Of a stretch of DNA of 64,000 bases, positions 49,000-57,673 are shown in pieces. Under the pieces are notes generated by a model, which saw nothing but the letters and a program-made list of their open reading frames with translations, searched no databases and was not told the origin of the DNA. How positions within the stretch are numbered: position 1 is the first letter of the stretch; every line of letters starts with the position of its first letter. Source of the DNA: UBA4427 sp045106235 (GTDB lineage: Bacteria > Myxococcota_A > UBA9160 > UBA4427); the NCBI GenBank assembly GCA_045106235.1, contig JBGCEJ010000021.1:1-64000 (forward strand), read 5' to 3'. Made by a program: the position numbers and the translations under genes.

Positions 49000-50121
49000 C
49001 TAGGCCGTTTGGATCGCAGATTCCGGACGGATGTATTCGTAGCCATGCGCCTCGGCGACGGAGGGCTCTGTGACTTGCCCGCGCGCGATATTGAGCCCAG
49101 CCAGCAGGTGGGGATTCTTGGCCATCGCCGTCGGCGCCCCGTTTTCCGCGATTTCGAGAACGAAGGGGAGGGTTGCGTGGTTCAGCGCGTAGGTCGAAGT
49201 CTTCGGGACGGCGCCGGGCATATTGGCGACGCAGTAGTGGACGATGCCTTCGACTTGATAGGTCGGGTCTTCGTGGGTGGTGGCTCGCGAGGTCTCGAAG
49301 CAGCCGCCCTGATCGATGGCGACGTCGACGAGGACGGAACCTCGGCGCATCGCGTTGACATGGCCACGCGTGACCAACTTCGGCGCCGCAGCGCCGGGGA
49401 CCAGAACCGCTCCGATCACGAGGTCGGCCCGAATGACCGCTTCATTCAAAGCGGAAGCGGTGGAATAGAGCGTTCGCAGTCCCGTTCCAAAGCGCTGGGA
49501 GAGGGCTTCGAGCACTTTCGGATTTCGGTCGAGGACGCTGACGTCCGCGCCCAGTCCAAGCGCCATCTGAACCGCATTGGCGCCGACAACGCCACCCCCT
49601 AACACGACGACCTTGGCCGGGGCGACACCCGGGACGCCGCCGAGGAGAAGGCCCGCTCCGCCTCTTGAGGACTCAAGACTCGCGGCGCCGGCCTGGATGG
49701 ACATGCGTCCTGCGACTTGAGACATTGGAGCGAGGAGGGGGAGGGCGCCTGCGGCATCGGTGACGCTCTCATAGGCGATGCAGGTCGCGCCGCTCGCGAC
49801 GAGGTCCTTGGTCTGCTCGGCGTCAGGCGCCAGATGGAGATAGGTGAAGAGGGTGTGGTCGGGGCGGAGTCGCGCGCGCTCAACGGCCTGAGGCTCTTTG
49901 ACCTTAACGATCAGTTCGCTGGCTTCGAAGACATCTTCCGCGCGGGGCGCAATATGGGCGCCGGCCTGGCGATAATCGTCGTCACTTGCGCCGACGCCTA
50001 TGCCGGCCTGCTTCTCGACGAGAATCTCATGTCCGGCCCGGCTTAGCTCATTCACGCTGTCGGGCGTGAGGCCGACGCGGAATTCCGCGTTCTTGATCTC
50101 TTTCGGAACTCCGATGCGCAT
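49000..50121 (-). CDS. ald: Alanine dehydrogenase
   Basis: A 373-residue NAD-dependent L-alanine dehydrogenase, interconverting alanine with pyruvate and ammonia in the cytoplasm. The N-terminus MRIGVPKEIKNAEFRVGL, catalytic K75 (IVKVKEPQ) and H96 (TYLHLAPD), and the nucleotide-binding VVLGGGVVGANAVQMALGLGADV all agree with the family, as does VDVAIDQGGCFETS. Length is normal. ATG 50121 follows GAGGAG. It stands alone between the PhyH and aldolase genes. Confidence 0.96.
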   Translation of the reverse strand: MRIGVPKEIKNAEFRVGLTPDSVNELSRAGHEILVEKQAGIGVGASDDDYRQAGAHIAPRAEDVFEASELIVKVKEPQAVERARLRPDHTLFTYLHLAPDAEQTKDLVASGATCIAYESVTDAAGALPLLAPMSQVAGRMSIQAGAASLESSRGGAGLLLGGVPGVAPAKVVVLGGGVVGANAVQMALGLGADVSVLDRNPKVLEALSQRFGTGLRTLYSTASALNEAVIRADLVIGAVLVPGAAAPKLVTRGHVNAMRRGSVLVDVAIDQGGCFETSRATTHEDPTYQVEGIVHYCVANMPGAVPKTSTYALNHATLPFVLEIAENGAPTAMAKNPHLLAGLNIARGQVTEPSVAEAHGYEYIRPESAIQTA

Positions 50122-50317
50122 GGCTCTCTCCTCGTCGTCGGCTGCGGTCGACTCACGGCGTTATCGACGCCGCAGGGAGAGGGCTGTACCGATTGTCACG
50201 GGAGATTTCGAAACAGCTCCGCATTCAGAGTCTGCGCCGAGGCCGGAAGGCAGAAGATGCGCATTCCATGTGCAGCACGTGTCATAGTCGACACAGGGAG
50301 TGCCGTCCGGATCGATG

Positions 50318-51049
50318 TTATTCGACGACGCTTACGTCAGGGATATGCCGCCGCAGGAGCGAGTTGAAATAGTGCCGCGCGCTGCCGGTCTTTGTGAGGT
50401 CGGCCTTCGCGTAGCGCGCGGCTTCGTCTGAGATCGGTTTGGCTTCCCGCGCTTTCATGTGGGCTTCGCAGACCCGCTCCAACAAGAAGAAGGAAGCCAC
50501 GGTTTCGCTGACCTCAGCGCCGACGGTGAGGATGCCGTGGTTGCGCAGGATTGCCGCTCGGTTCTGGCCGAGCGCGTCTGCGATCCGCTGTCCCCCGGCG
50601 CAGTCTTGAATCTGCACTTCTTCGTCGTCAAAGACCGCGTGGTCCTCGAAAAAAATGCAGGACTCCTGGGTGATGGCTTTGAGCGGGCGAACTTCCGTGG
50701 CGAAAGGGGTGCCCCATCCGGTGTGGACATGAGCAGCGCTGTTGATATCGGGTCGAGCCGCGAGGACCGGCTGATGAATATAGTAGGCGGCGACGTTGAT
50801 ATGACCGTCGCCCTCGACGAGGCTGCCGTCGGGGCCGACCAGGACGAGGTCTTTGATGGTCGCGGCGTGGTAGGACACACCCCAGCGCAGCACCCAGAAA
50901 CAATCCCGGCGTTCGGGGTCGCGGCCGCTGATATGTCCGTCGCCGAGATCGCCCCAGCGGGCTGCGGCAAAAAGGCGATAGCCGAGGGCGACATCGCGCT
51001 TGATTCGGTGACGCTGCTCACGGGGGCTGAGGTCGCTGAGTTTCGGCAT
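50318..51049 (-). CDS. Class II aldolase/adducin family protein
   Basis: A 243-residue protein with the metal-binding pattern of fuculose-aldolase/adducin proteins: GHISGRDPERRDCFW, the Zn-binding HVHTGWGTPFA, and a third His region in AILRNHGILTVGAEVSE. Members are aldolases, epimerases or decarboxylases, and many in this subfamily (with KDLVLVGPDGSLVEG) remain uncharacterised. ATG 51049 is followed by RHRIKRDVALGYRLFAA. A G-rich AAGGGG lies about eight bases upstream. The substrate is unknown. Confidence 0.9.
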   Translation of the reverse strand: MPKLSDLSPREQRHRIKRDVALGYRLFAAARWGDLGDGHISGRDPERRDCFWVLRWGVSYHAATIKDLVLVGPDGSLVEGDGHINVAAYYIHQPVLAARPDINSAAHVHTGWGTPFATEVRPLKAITQESCIFFEDHAVFDDEEVQIQDCAGGQRIADALGQNRAAILRNHGILTVGAEVSETVASFFLLERVCEAHMKAREAKPISDEAARYAKADLTKTGSARHYFNSLLRRHIPDVSVVE

Positions 51050-51238
51050 CGTTTTTCCCCTTTTTCTTGTGACGAATATGCTTTTCGCGAACTTCAGCAG
51101 GGCATATCCCGGCGTGAGAAGAAGCGCGAGAACAAGCCCAAAATAAGCGTGGACTGAGCGACTTGTCGCGCAGGGAGTGGGACAACAGCCACGGTAATGC
51201 GCCGGGGTTGGCGTCCAGAGAGCCCCTGAGTTCGCCCG

Positions 51239-51306
51239 CCCTCTAATAAAGAGGGACGGAATGCAAAAGCGTAGCTAGTCTTTCGGCCGCTGACCGGGGG
51301 GTCAGC
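51239..51306 (+). promoter_or_regulatory. Leader region of the OmpA-like lipoprotein gene with two hairpins
   Basis: The gap 51050-51335 holds no gene. Two perfect inverted repeats precede the OmpA-like gene: CCCTCT-AATAA-AGAGGG at 51239-51255 and GCTGACC-GGGG-GGTCAGC at 51289-51306. The second ends 14 bases before the AGGAGAG ribosome site and could be a 5' stabilising hairpin or regulatory site. I could not fix a convincing -35/-10 pair. Confidence 0.5.
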
Positions 51307-51335
51307 GAGCCAAGACCCTGAGGAGAGTGAGAATT

Positions 51336-52502
51336 ATGAAGTTTGAGCATCTATTGCTGACCGTCGCAGTTGCGGCGAGCGGCGCATGTGCGACCCACAC
51401 CCCGATTCCGTACCAGGCGCCCGTGAGCGCGACGCCGCCGACCGGGAACGTCGCCATCAGCCAGGCCGTCAACCTGTTCGACGCCTCTGGCTCGCAGGAG
51501 CTGACCTTTGCTACAGGCAAAGCGGCACTGGAATCGATCGTCGGCGTCATGCCGAACGGCAGCTACCAGGCCGGCAACATCAATTTTGGTGGCTTCGACC
51601 GCGAAGCGACCGGTATCTCGACCTTCAACCGCTCCTCTTTGGCAGCGGCCGCGAAGGGTGCGACCCACCTCGGTGGTTCGACCCCGCTCTTCGCCGTACT
51701 GGAACGCGATCTCGCTTCGGCGCTCGGTTCGGGCAAGGCCGCCGTCGTTCTGATCTCGGACGGTCTGGCGACGAACTTCGCAGGCAGCGGTGGCATGGAC
51801 GCGCGCACGGTGGCCGCGGCTTCGGCCGTCGCCGCGGGACGCTCCGGCGCAACCTGCTTCCACACGGTTCAGACGGGCAACGACGCGTCGGGTGCGGCTC
51901 TGCTTCAGAGCATCGCCAACGTTTCGAGCTGCGGTTCTTTCCGCAACGCTTCGGCGCTGAGCTCGGCTTCGGCCCTGCAGCAGTTCTCCCGCGACGTCTA
52001 CCTCGGTGGTGCCGCTCCGGCTCCGCCGCCGCGCCCGGCACCGGCTCCGACGCGAGCGCCGATCTCTCGGCCCGTCGACGGCGACTCGGATAGCGATGGC
52101 GTCCGCGACAGCGCAGACCGCTGCCCGAACACGCTCCGCAACGCAAACGTCGACAACCGCGGTTGCTGGCGACTGCGCGACCTTCGCTTCTCGGTGAACG
52201 GTGCTGCGATTGAGTCGGGTTACACGAACGGCCTCCAAGAGGCGATCGAGGTCCTGCAGGCCAACCCGGGTGTTCGTATCCGCGTCGATGGCCATACGGA
52301 TTCCGATGGTTCTGAGAACTACAACCAGGGCCTCTCGGTGCGCCGCGCCGCCAGCGTTCGCGATTATCTCGTGAGCAACGGTGGACTCTCGGCGGGTCGC
52401 TTCGAGGTCCGCGGCTTCGGTGAAAGTCGCCCGGCAGTGCCGAATGATTCGCGCGAGAACAAGCGAATCAACCGACGCGTCGAGCTCACGATCATCGACT
52501 AG
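51336..52502 (+). CDS. OmpA-family lipoprotein with an N-terminal vWA-like domain
   Basis: A 388-residue outer-membrane lipoprotein. The signal ends at a lipobox-like SGAC (Cys 18). Residues about 30-240 look like a vWA-type domain (AVVLISDGLATNF, GGSTPLFAVLERDL). A Pro/Ala linker and a calcium-type repeat (DGDSDSDGVRDSADRCPNT) precede the OmpA C-terminal peptidoglycan-binding domain: RIRVDGHTDSDGSENYN, LSVRRAASVRDYL, GFGESRPAVPNDSRENKRIN. AGGAGAG is eight bases before ATG 51336. Codons are strongly biased toward C-ending forms, suggesting high expression, and a strong terminator follows. Confidence 0.9.
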   Translation: MKFEHLLLTVAVAASGACATHTPIPYQAPVSATPPTGNVAISQAVNLFDASGSQELTFATGKAALESIVGVMPNGSYQAGNINFGGFDREATGISTFNRSSLAAAAKGATHLGGSTPLFAVLERDLASALGSGKAAVVLISDGLATNFAGSGGMDARTVAAASAVAAGRSGATCFHTVQTGNDASGAALLQSIANVSSCGSFRNASALSSASALQQFSRDVYLGGAAPAPPPRPAPAPTRAPISRPVDGDSDSDGVRDSADRCPNTLRNANVDNRGCWRLRDLRFSVNGAAIESGYTNGLQEAIEVLQANPGVRIRVDGHTDSDGSENYNQGLSVRRAASVRDYLVSNGGLSAGRFEVRGFGESRPAVPNDSRENKRINRRVELTIID

Positions 52503-52560
52503 CTCGGACGAATCCGACCCGTGTGGGCATAGCCCGCGCGAGACCGATTCGGCATGATCA

Positions 52561-52595
52561 AGGGCCCGGAGACATAGTCTCCGGGCCTTTCTCTT
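52561..52595 (+). terminator. Strong rho-independent-type terminator after the OmpA-like gene
   Basis: GGCCCGGAGAC (52563-52573) pairs perfectly with GTCTCCGGGCC (52577-52587) around ATA, an 11-bp stem extended by a GU and an AT pair, followed by TTTCTCTTTC. It lies 60 bases after the stop codon and isolates the lipoprotein transcript from the following DUF5916 gene. Confidence 0.88.
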
Positions 52596-52626
52596 TCTTG
52601 CGATCCTTTTTTTAACAGGGGGCCGA

Positions 52627-54897
52627 ATGCGGCTCGCTTCGAACAGACGAGCCGCCGCTTTCCGAGTCGTGGCGCGCGCGGCCTTCCTGGCCCTCCTTCT
52701 CGGTGCGGTTGCGTCCTCGCCTTTGCCGGCCGGGGCTGAGGGGCAGGTTCCCGCCAGCGCTTCCGTGGACGAAGGGGCATTGGCGAAGATGGAGCGGCCG
52801 GAGGTTCAGATTGGCTGGACCGAGACACCTCCGGAACTGAACGGGCGGATCGATCCGGCAGAATGGGCAGACGCGGCGTACGTCGACGAGTTTGGCCAGG
52901 CGCGCCCGGATGAGGGCAAGGCCCCGACCCAGCGCACCGAAGTCTGGATCATGACCGACGAGGAGCATCTCTATATCGCCGCGCGGCTCTGGGATACGCA
53001 CCCCGAGGAGATTGTGGCGTCGCAGATGGCGCGGGACGCGAACACCGCACAAGACGACCGCTTCGGCTTTACGATCGATCCCTTCCTTGATCGACAGAAC
53101 GGCTATTTCTTTCAGGTCAACGCCAATGGGGTGCGACGCGACTTCTTGATTGAAGGCAGTAAGGCTGAGTCGAGTTGGGATGGGCGCTGGTATGCGAAGG
53201 CCCGTGTCGATGCGGAGGGGTGGAGCGTCGAGATCGCTTTGCCTTACGCCACGATCAATTTCGACGCTGAAGCGGATGTCTGGGGCTTCAATATGGCGCG
53301 TGGAATTCGGCGACGCGACGAGATTGATCGCTGGTCGGATCCTGTCCGCGATCGTTTTCTGATCGCGATGGGACGAGCGGGAAACCTCGTGGGGATGCGC
53401 GGGGTCAAGCAGGGACTTGGGCTTCAGATCGTGCCTGCGCTCACCGCGCGGCGGGTCGACGATTTTGATGATCTTCCGAGTGAGGACCAGCGTCGCAATT
53501 ACACCCGCTTCGACCCGAGTCTGGATGCCTTTTATAAAATCACCCCTTCGGTGACGACCTCGCTCACGGTCAATACGGATTTCGGAGAGACCGAGGCCGA
53601 CGATCGGCAGGTCAATCTGGATCGCTTTGCGCTCTTTTTCCCAGAGAAGCGCGATTTCTTTTTGCAGGATGCGCTGATCTTCGATTTCGGGGAAGTCGAA
53701 GAAAACGGTCGTCCCTTCTTTTCGCGGCGAATCGGGTTGAGCTCGTCGGGCGAACCGGAAGGGATTCTCGCGGGTGCGAAAGTCACGGGCCGAATCGGAC
53801 CCGTGAAGCTCGGCATTCTGGACGTCGTACTCGACGAGCACGATCAGGTCGATCAACAGAACCTGTTAGTCGCGCGCGGGGCACTCAATCTGGGGGAATC
53901 GACGCTCGGGCTGATCATGACGCACGGCGACCCGAGCGGGACCAGCGAGAATGGTGTCGTCGGCGCGGATTTCATCTACCGCAACTCGAATTTCGGGGAG
54001 AGCCGGACGCTGCGCGGGAGTGCGTGGTTCCAGTCGAGCTTCAGCAACCCGGATACCGGTCCGAACGCCGAAAGCGATCCGGTGAACGGGACCGGCTTCG
54101 CCTATGGCGGGTCGCTCACCTACCCGAACGATAAGCATGACGCGGAAGCGCAGATCCAGATTCTGGACGAGGATTTCAATCCGGCCCTTGGCTTCGCGAA
54201 TCGGACGGGGATCCGCCGCTACTCCGCGCGCTATCGCCGAAGATGGCGCCCCGATTCGGACACGGTTCAGCTTGTCGATAGCGAGCTTGATGCCCGACTC
54301 ATTACGGGGTTCTCGCCGGATGTTCAGACCGCAGAGCTGACCTGGTCTGCCCTCGAACTCACGAGTCCGATCGGCGACGCGATTCGCTTTCAGTACAACC
54401 ATCGCTACGAGTTCGTCGAATCCGAGTTCTCGAATTTCGTTGTACCGCGCGGGCGATACCATTTTGATGAGGGGCGGATCCGGTTGCAGGCGAGCCTGAA
54501 TCGCCCGGTCGGAGGAGAGGTCACGTTCACCTACGGTGATTTCTTCGATGGGACGCGTGCGCGCGTGGAGGCGGACGCGACGATCCGCTTTTCGAAACAT
54601 ATCCAGACCGGGTTGATCTATGAGCTGAACGATATTCGTCTGCCCGGCGGCAATGAACGCATTCAACTTCTTCGCGGTCGCCTGAGCCTGTTCTTCACTC
54701 CGGACATCTCCTGGGTCACTCTGGTTCAATTCGATACGATCAGCGATTCGATCTCGATTAACAGCCGCTTCCGCTGGATCATCGAAGACGGGCGAGAGCT
54801 TTTCCTCGTGCTCAATCAAGGTTTTGATGCCCGGGACGACGTGCGGGCGACACGAACGGCGCCGCTTGCGAAACTACAATGGACCGTGCGCTTCTAG
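52627..54897 (+). CDS. CBM9-like/DUF5916 outer-membrane beta-barrel protein
   Basis: A 756-residue exported protein. After the signal peptide (AFLALLLGAVASSPLPAGAEG), residues about 55-245 form a CBM9-like carbohydrate-binding beta-sandwich (ELNGRIDPAEWADAAYVDEF, TEVWIMTDEEHLYIAARLWD, GWSVEIALPYATINF). The rest is the DUF5916 beta-barrel, with TTSLTVNTDFGETEADDRQVN, FFPEKRDFFLQDA and a C-terminal Phe (LQWTVRF) as expected for an outer-membrane barrel. Ligand and role are unknown; family members are surface proteins. A Gly/Gly-rich leader site is weak. It is followed closely by the M20 peptidase gene. Confidence 0.9.
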   Translation: MRLASNRRAAAFRVVARAAFLALLLGAVASSPLPAGAEGQVPASASVDEGALAKMERPEVQIGWTETPPELNGRIDPAEWADAAYVDEFGQARPDEGKAPTQRTEVWIMTDEEHLYIAARLWDTHPEEIVASQMARDANTAQDDRFGFTIDPFLDRQNGYFFQVNANGVRRDFLIEGSKAESSWDGRWYAKARVDAEGWSVEIALPYATINFDAEADVWGFNMARGIRRRDEIDRWSDPVRDRFLIAMGRAGNLVGMRGVKQGLGLQIVPALTARRVDDFDDLPSEDQRRNYTRFDPSLDAFYKITPSVTTSLTVNTDFGETEADDRQVNLDRFALFFPEKRDFFLQDALIFDFGEVEENGRPFFSRRIGLSSSGEPEGILAGAKVTGRIGPVKLGILDVVLDEHDQVDQQNLLVARGALNLGESTLGLIMTHGDPSGTSENGVVGADFIYRNSNFGESRTLRGSAWFQSSFSNPDTGPNAESDPVNGTGFAYGGSLTYPNDKHDAEAQIQILDEDFNPALGFANRTGIRRYSARYRRRWRPDSDTVQLVDSELDARLITGFSPDVQTAELTWSALELTSPIGDAIRFQYNHRYEFVESEFSNFVVPRGRYHFDEGRIRLQASLNRPVGGEVTFTYGDFFDGTRARVEADATIRFSKHIQTGLIYELNDIRLPGGNERIQLLRGRLSLFFTPDISWVTLVQFDTISDSISINSRFRWIIEDGRELFLVLNQGFDARDDVRATRTAPLAKLQWTVRF

Positions 54898-54923
54898 GCC
54901 TCGGTCCGAGGAGAGGGCGAAGG

Positions 54924-56426
54924 ATGAGAAAGCAATTGGGGTTTGGATGGGCCGTGCTTGGGCTCTGCCTCTGCCTGTTTGGGGTGACTCCTTCCTTTGC
55001 CGAGCCGGACGCTGTGGCAGCGGTCTCCGGCACCTCCTCCACCGCTCCGCCCTCGGCCGCCTCGCGCGAAATTGCGGAAAGGCTGGCTGGAGCGATTCGC
55101 TTCGAGAGCGTGAGCTACGAGGCGGCGGAAGATTTCGATGCAGCGCCCTTCGAGGCTTTGGCGGCTTTCCTGGCTGAGCATTACCCGCGGACCCATGCGG
55201 AGCTTGCGCTTACGAAAGTGAACGCGCATTCGATGCTCTTTGAATGGAAGGGGTCGGCCCCCGATCTCGCGCCGGGTCTCTTTATGTCCCATCTCGATGT
55301 CGTGCCCGTTTCGGAGACAGCACTCGAGGGCTGGGATCAGCCCCCTTTCGAAGGCGTGATCGATGACGGCTTTGTGTGGGGGCGTGGGGCGATCGATGTG
55401 AAGTCCGGGGTGATCCTTTGGCTGGAGGCGGCGGAGGCACTTCTTGCGGAGGGGTTTCAGCCGAAGCGGACGCTGTACCTCGCCTTTGGTCATGATGAGG
55501 AAATCGGAGGGCATAACGGCGCGGGCGCGATCGCGGCGCGGCTTGAGTCCGAGGGCGTTCGGCTGGCCTTCTTGTTCGATGAAGGGGGTTTTCTTTTCGA
55601 TGGACATCCGCTCGTGCCTGATCGGACCGTGGCGCAGATCGTCACGGCGGAGAAGGCCTACTACACGGTTGTGCTGACGGCGCGAGGGGTGAGTGGGCAT
55701 TCGTCTTTGCCTCCGCGGACAACGGCGATCGGGAAGTTATCGCGTGCGATCGCGGCGGTGGAAGCGAATCCCATGCCCACGCGTTTGATTGAGCCGGTCC
55801 GGGAGATGCTTGCGGCGGCGCAGCCGCATGTGTCGGGCCTCGACGGTTTTGCGCTTGGTAACCTTTGGTTGACCAAGGGGATGGTGATCAAGAACTTGCT
55901 GAAAGATGATGTGAGCGCGGCGATGGTGCGTACGACCTTTGCGGCGACGCTGGTTTCCGGGGGCGTCAAAGAGAACGTCATCCCGGAAAGCGCGCAGGCG
56001 ACGATCAACGTGCGGATCCTGCCCGGGGATACGCCCGAGGATGTCTTGGCGCATCTCCGAAAAGTGATTGATGATCCCGAGATTGAGATCGAAGGGACGC
56101 CCTGGGGACCGATCTCGAAACCCGGTTCCTCGAGTGGCCCGGCTTTCCAAATGGCGGCGGATGCAGTTCGCGGGGTTCTGCCGGAGGCGGTTGTGATGCC
56201 CGGCTTGGTTCCCGGCGCGACGGATACCGTGCACTATATGGGGATCACGGACGAAGTTCTCCGCTTCGTTCCGCTTCGTGTCGGGATCGCGCAGGTGGGG
56301 GGCGCTCACGGTCGAAATGAGCGGATTGCGGTGGCGCCCCTTGAACAGTCGCGCCGCATTGCGACGGATTTGATGCGCCGCGCGGGAGCAGGGCTCGAGG
56401 GTGCGGCTGGGACGGCGTCGGAATAG
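54924..56426 (+). CDS. Exported M20-family metallopeptidase (CPS1/PM20D1-like)
   Basis: A 500-residue zinc peptidase with a signal peptide (GLCLCLFGVTPSFA). Metal ligands are visible as SHLDVVPV, WGRGAIDVKSG, catalytic HDEEIGGHNGA and LFDEGG, plus a C-terminal GGAHGRNERI. The lid domain contains GVSGHSSLPPRTTA. Length and motif spacing match carboxypeptidase S/PM20D1 relatives, which cleave C-terminal or N-acyl amino acids. ATG 54924 with GAGAGGG upstream is chosen over 54879. It starts 26 bases after the DUF5916 stop, so both envelope genes are probably one unit. Confidence 0.9.
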   Translation: MRKQLGFGWAVLGLCLCLFGVTPSFAEPDAVAAVSGTSSTAPPSAASREIAERLAGAIRFESVSYEAAEDFDAAPFEALAAFLAEHYPRTHAELALTKVNAHSMLFEWKGSAPDLAPGLFMSHLDVVPVSETALEGWDQPPFEGVIDDGFVWGRGAIDVKSGVILWLEAAEALLAEGFQPKRTLYLAFGHDEEIGGHNGAGAIAARLESEGVRLAFLFDEGGFLFDGHPLVPDRTVAQIVTAEKAYYTVVLTARGVSGHSSLPPRTTAIGKLSRAIAAVEANPMPTRLIEPVREMLAAAQPHVSGLDGFALGNLWLTKGMVIKNLLKDDVSAAMVRTTFAATLVSGGVKENVIPESAQATINVRILPGDTPEDVLAHLRKVIDDPEIEIEGTPWGPISKPGSSSGPAFQMAADAVRGVLPEAVVMPGLVPGATDTVHYMGITDEVLRFVPLRVGIAQVGGAHGRNERIAVAPLEQSRRIATDLMRRAGAGLEGAAGTASE

Positions 56427-56453
56427 GGGCTCAGCGTCTTCTTGGCCTGAGCG

Positions 56454-57659
56454 TTAGGCGGATAGGTCGCCCTCGATCGACTTTCTGAGGACGCGTTCGA
56501 GTTCGGCGTGGCTGCAGGGCTTGGGATTCGTTGCGAGGGAGGGATCCGCCGCGGCCATCGGGACGAGGGCGGCGATTTGGTCCTCGCTGACGATGCCTTC
56601 AAGTGTATTGGGGAGTCCGAGCCGGCTTCGGAGTCCGAGAACCCATTCAAGAACGTCTTCAAAGCGCTCGCCTTCGAGGCCGATGGCCTGGGCGAGGCGG
56701 GGCATCCTTGCCTCGATCACTTCACGATTATGCACCATGACGTAGGGATGGAATATCGCGTTGGCTGTGCCGTGGTGGAGGCCGGTCATGCCGCCGACGG
56801 GATGGGACAGGGCGTGAATGAGGCCGAGGCCTTTCTGGAAGGCCGTCGCGCCCATGGCCGCCGCCATGATCAGGTGTGTTCGGGCTTCGAGATCTGCGCC
56901 GTCGTCAAAGGCGCGGACGAGGTTTTCGCGGATCAGCCGCATGCCTTCGAGGGCGATGCCGTCCGCCATGGGGTGGTATCCCGGGGCGCACCAAGCCTCG
57001 AAGCAGTGGGCGAGGGCGTCCATGCCGGTGGCGGCGGTGAGCCCGGGCGGAAGTCCCAAGGTGAGTTCAGGGTCGGCAAGGACCGCATCGGGCTGCATGG
57101 CGGGATGGAAGATGATCTTCTTGTTCTGTTCCGCAGGGTCGAGGATGACCGCCGCCCGGCCGACCTCTGAGCCGGTGCCGGCGGTTGTCGGGATCGCGAT
57201 GGTGGGCAGGATCAGGTCCGCGTCGGCGCGCCTCCAGTTGTCGCCGACGTCTTCGTAGTCGAGGACGGATCCCGGATTCTTCGCGAGCAGCGCGATGCAT
57301 TTCCCCGCATCCATCGCCGAGCCTCCGCCGATCAGGATGCAGCCATCTGCACGATGGGCGTTTGCGGCCGAGCGGCCCGCGTCGATCTGCGGGGCAGCGG
57401 GGTTCGCCTCGATTTCAGAAAAGACCGCGGGTTCGAGGCCGGCTGCGCTGAGCGCGGCTTCGATTGGAGCAAACCACGGGAGGCCGAGGATGCCCGGGTC
57501 GGTCACGATCAAGGGCCGTCTCATGTTCAGCTCCTCGCATAGGCTTGCGAGCTCCGTGATCCGGCCCGCGCCGATCCGGTAGCTGTTCGGGTAGTTCGAG
57601 TTGCCGAAGGGCGGGGCATGGGGGGAGCCGGAATCTCGGCTGCTGTTCGGATCGCTCAA
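56454..57659 (-). CDS. Iron-containing alcohol dehydrogenase
   Basis: A 401-residue Fe-ADH. NAD-binding GGGSAMDAGKCIALL and TTAGTGSEVGRAAVI, and metal ligands in TGMDALAHCFEAW, LIHALSHPVGGMTGLHHGTAN and IFHPYVM, are all in place. It oxidises an alcohol or reduces an aldehyde. The start is TTG at 57659 with GGGGAG seven bases upstream; no ATG fits the conserved N-terminus better. It lies in an operon with the glutamine-synthetase-like ligase 14 bases upstream and near an aldehyde dehydrogenase, consistent with amine or polyamine breakdown. Confidence 0.93.
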   Translation of the reverse strand: MSDPNSSRDSGSPHAPPFGNSNYPNSYRIGAGRITELASLCEELNMRRPLIVTDPGILGLPWFAPIEAALSAAGLEPAVFSEIEANPAAPQIDAGRSAANAHRADGCILIGGGSAMDAGKCIALLAKNPGSVLDYEDVGDNWRRADADLILPTIAIPTTAGTGSEVGRAAVILDPAEQNKKIIFHPAMQPDAVLADPELTLGLPPGLTAATGMDALAHCFEAWCAPGYHPMADGIALEGMRLIRENLVRAFDDGADLEARTHLIMAAAMGATAFQKGLGLIHALSHPVGGMTGLHHGTANAIFHPYVMVHNREVIEARMPRLAQAIGLEGERFEDVLEWVLGLRSRLGLPNTLEGIVSEDQIAALVPMAAADPSLATNPKPCSHAELERVLRKSIEGDLSA

Positions 57660-57673
57660 GGGATTCTCCCCGC

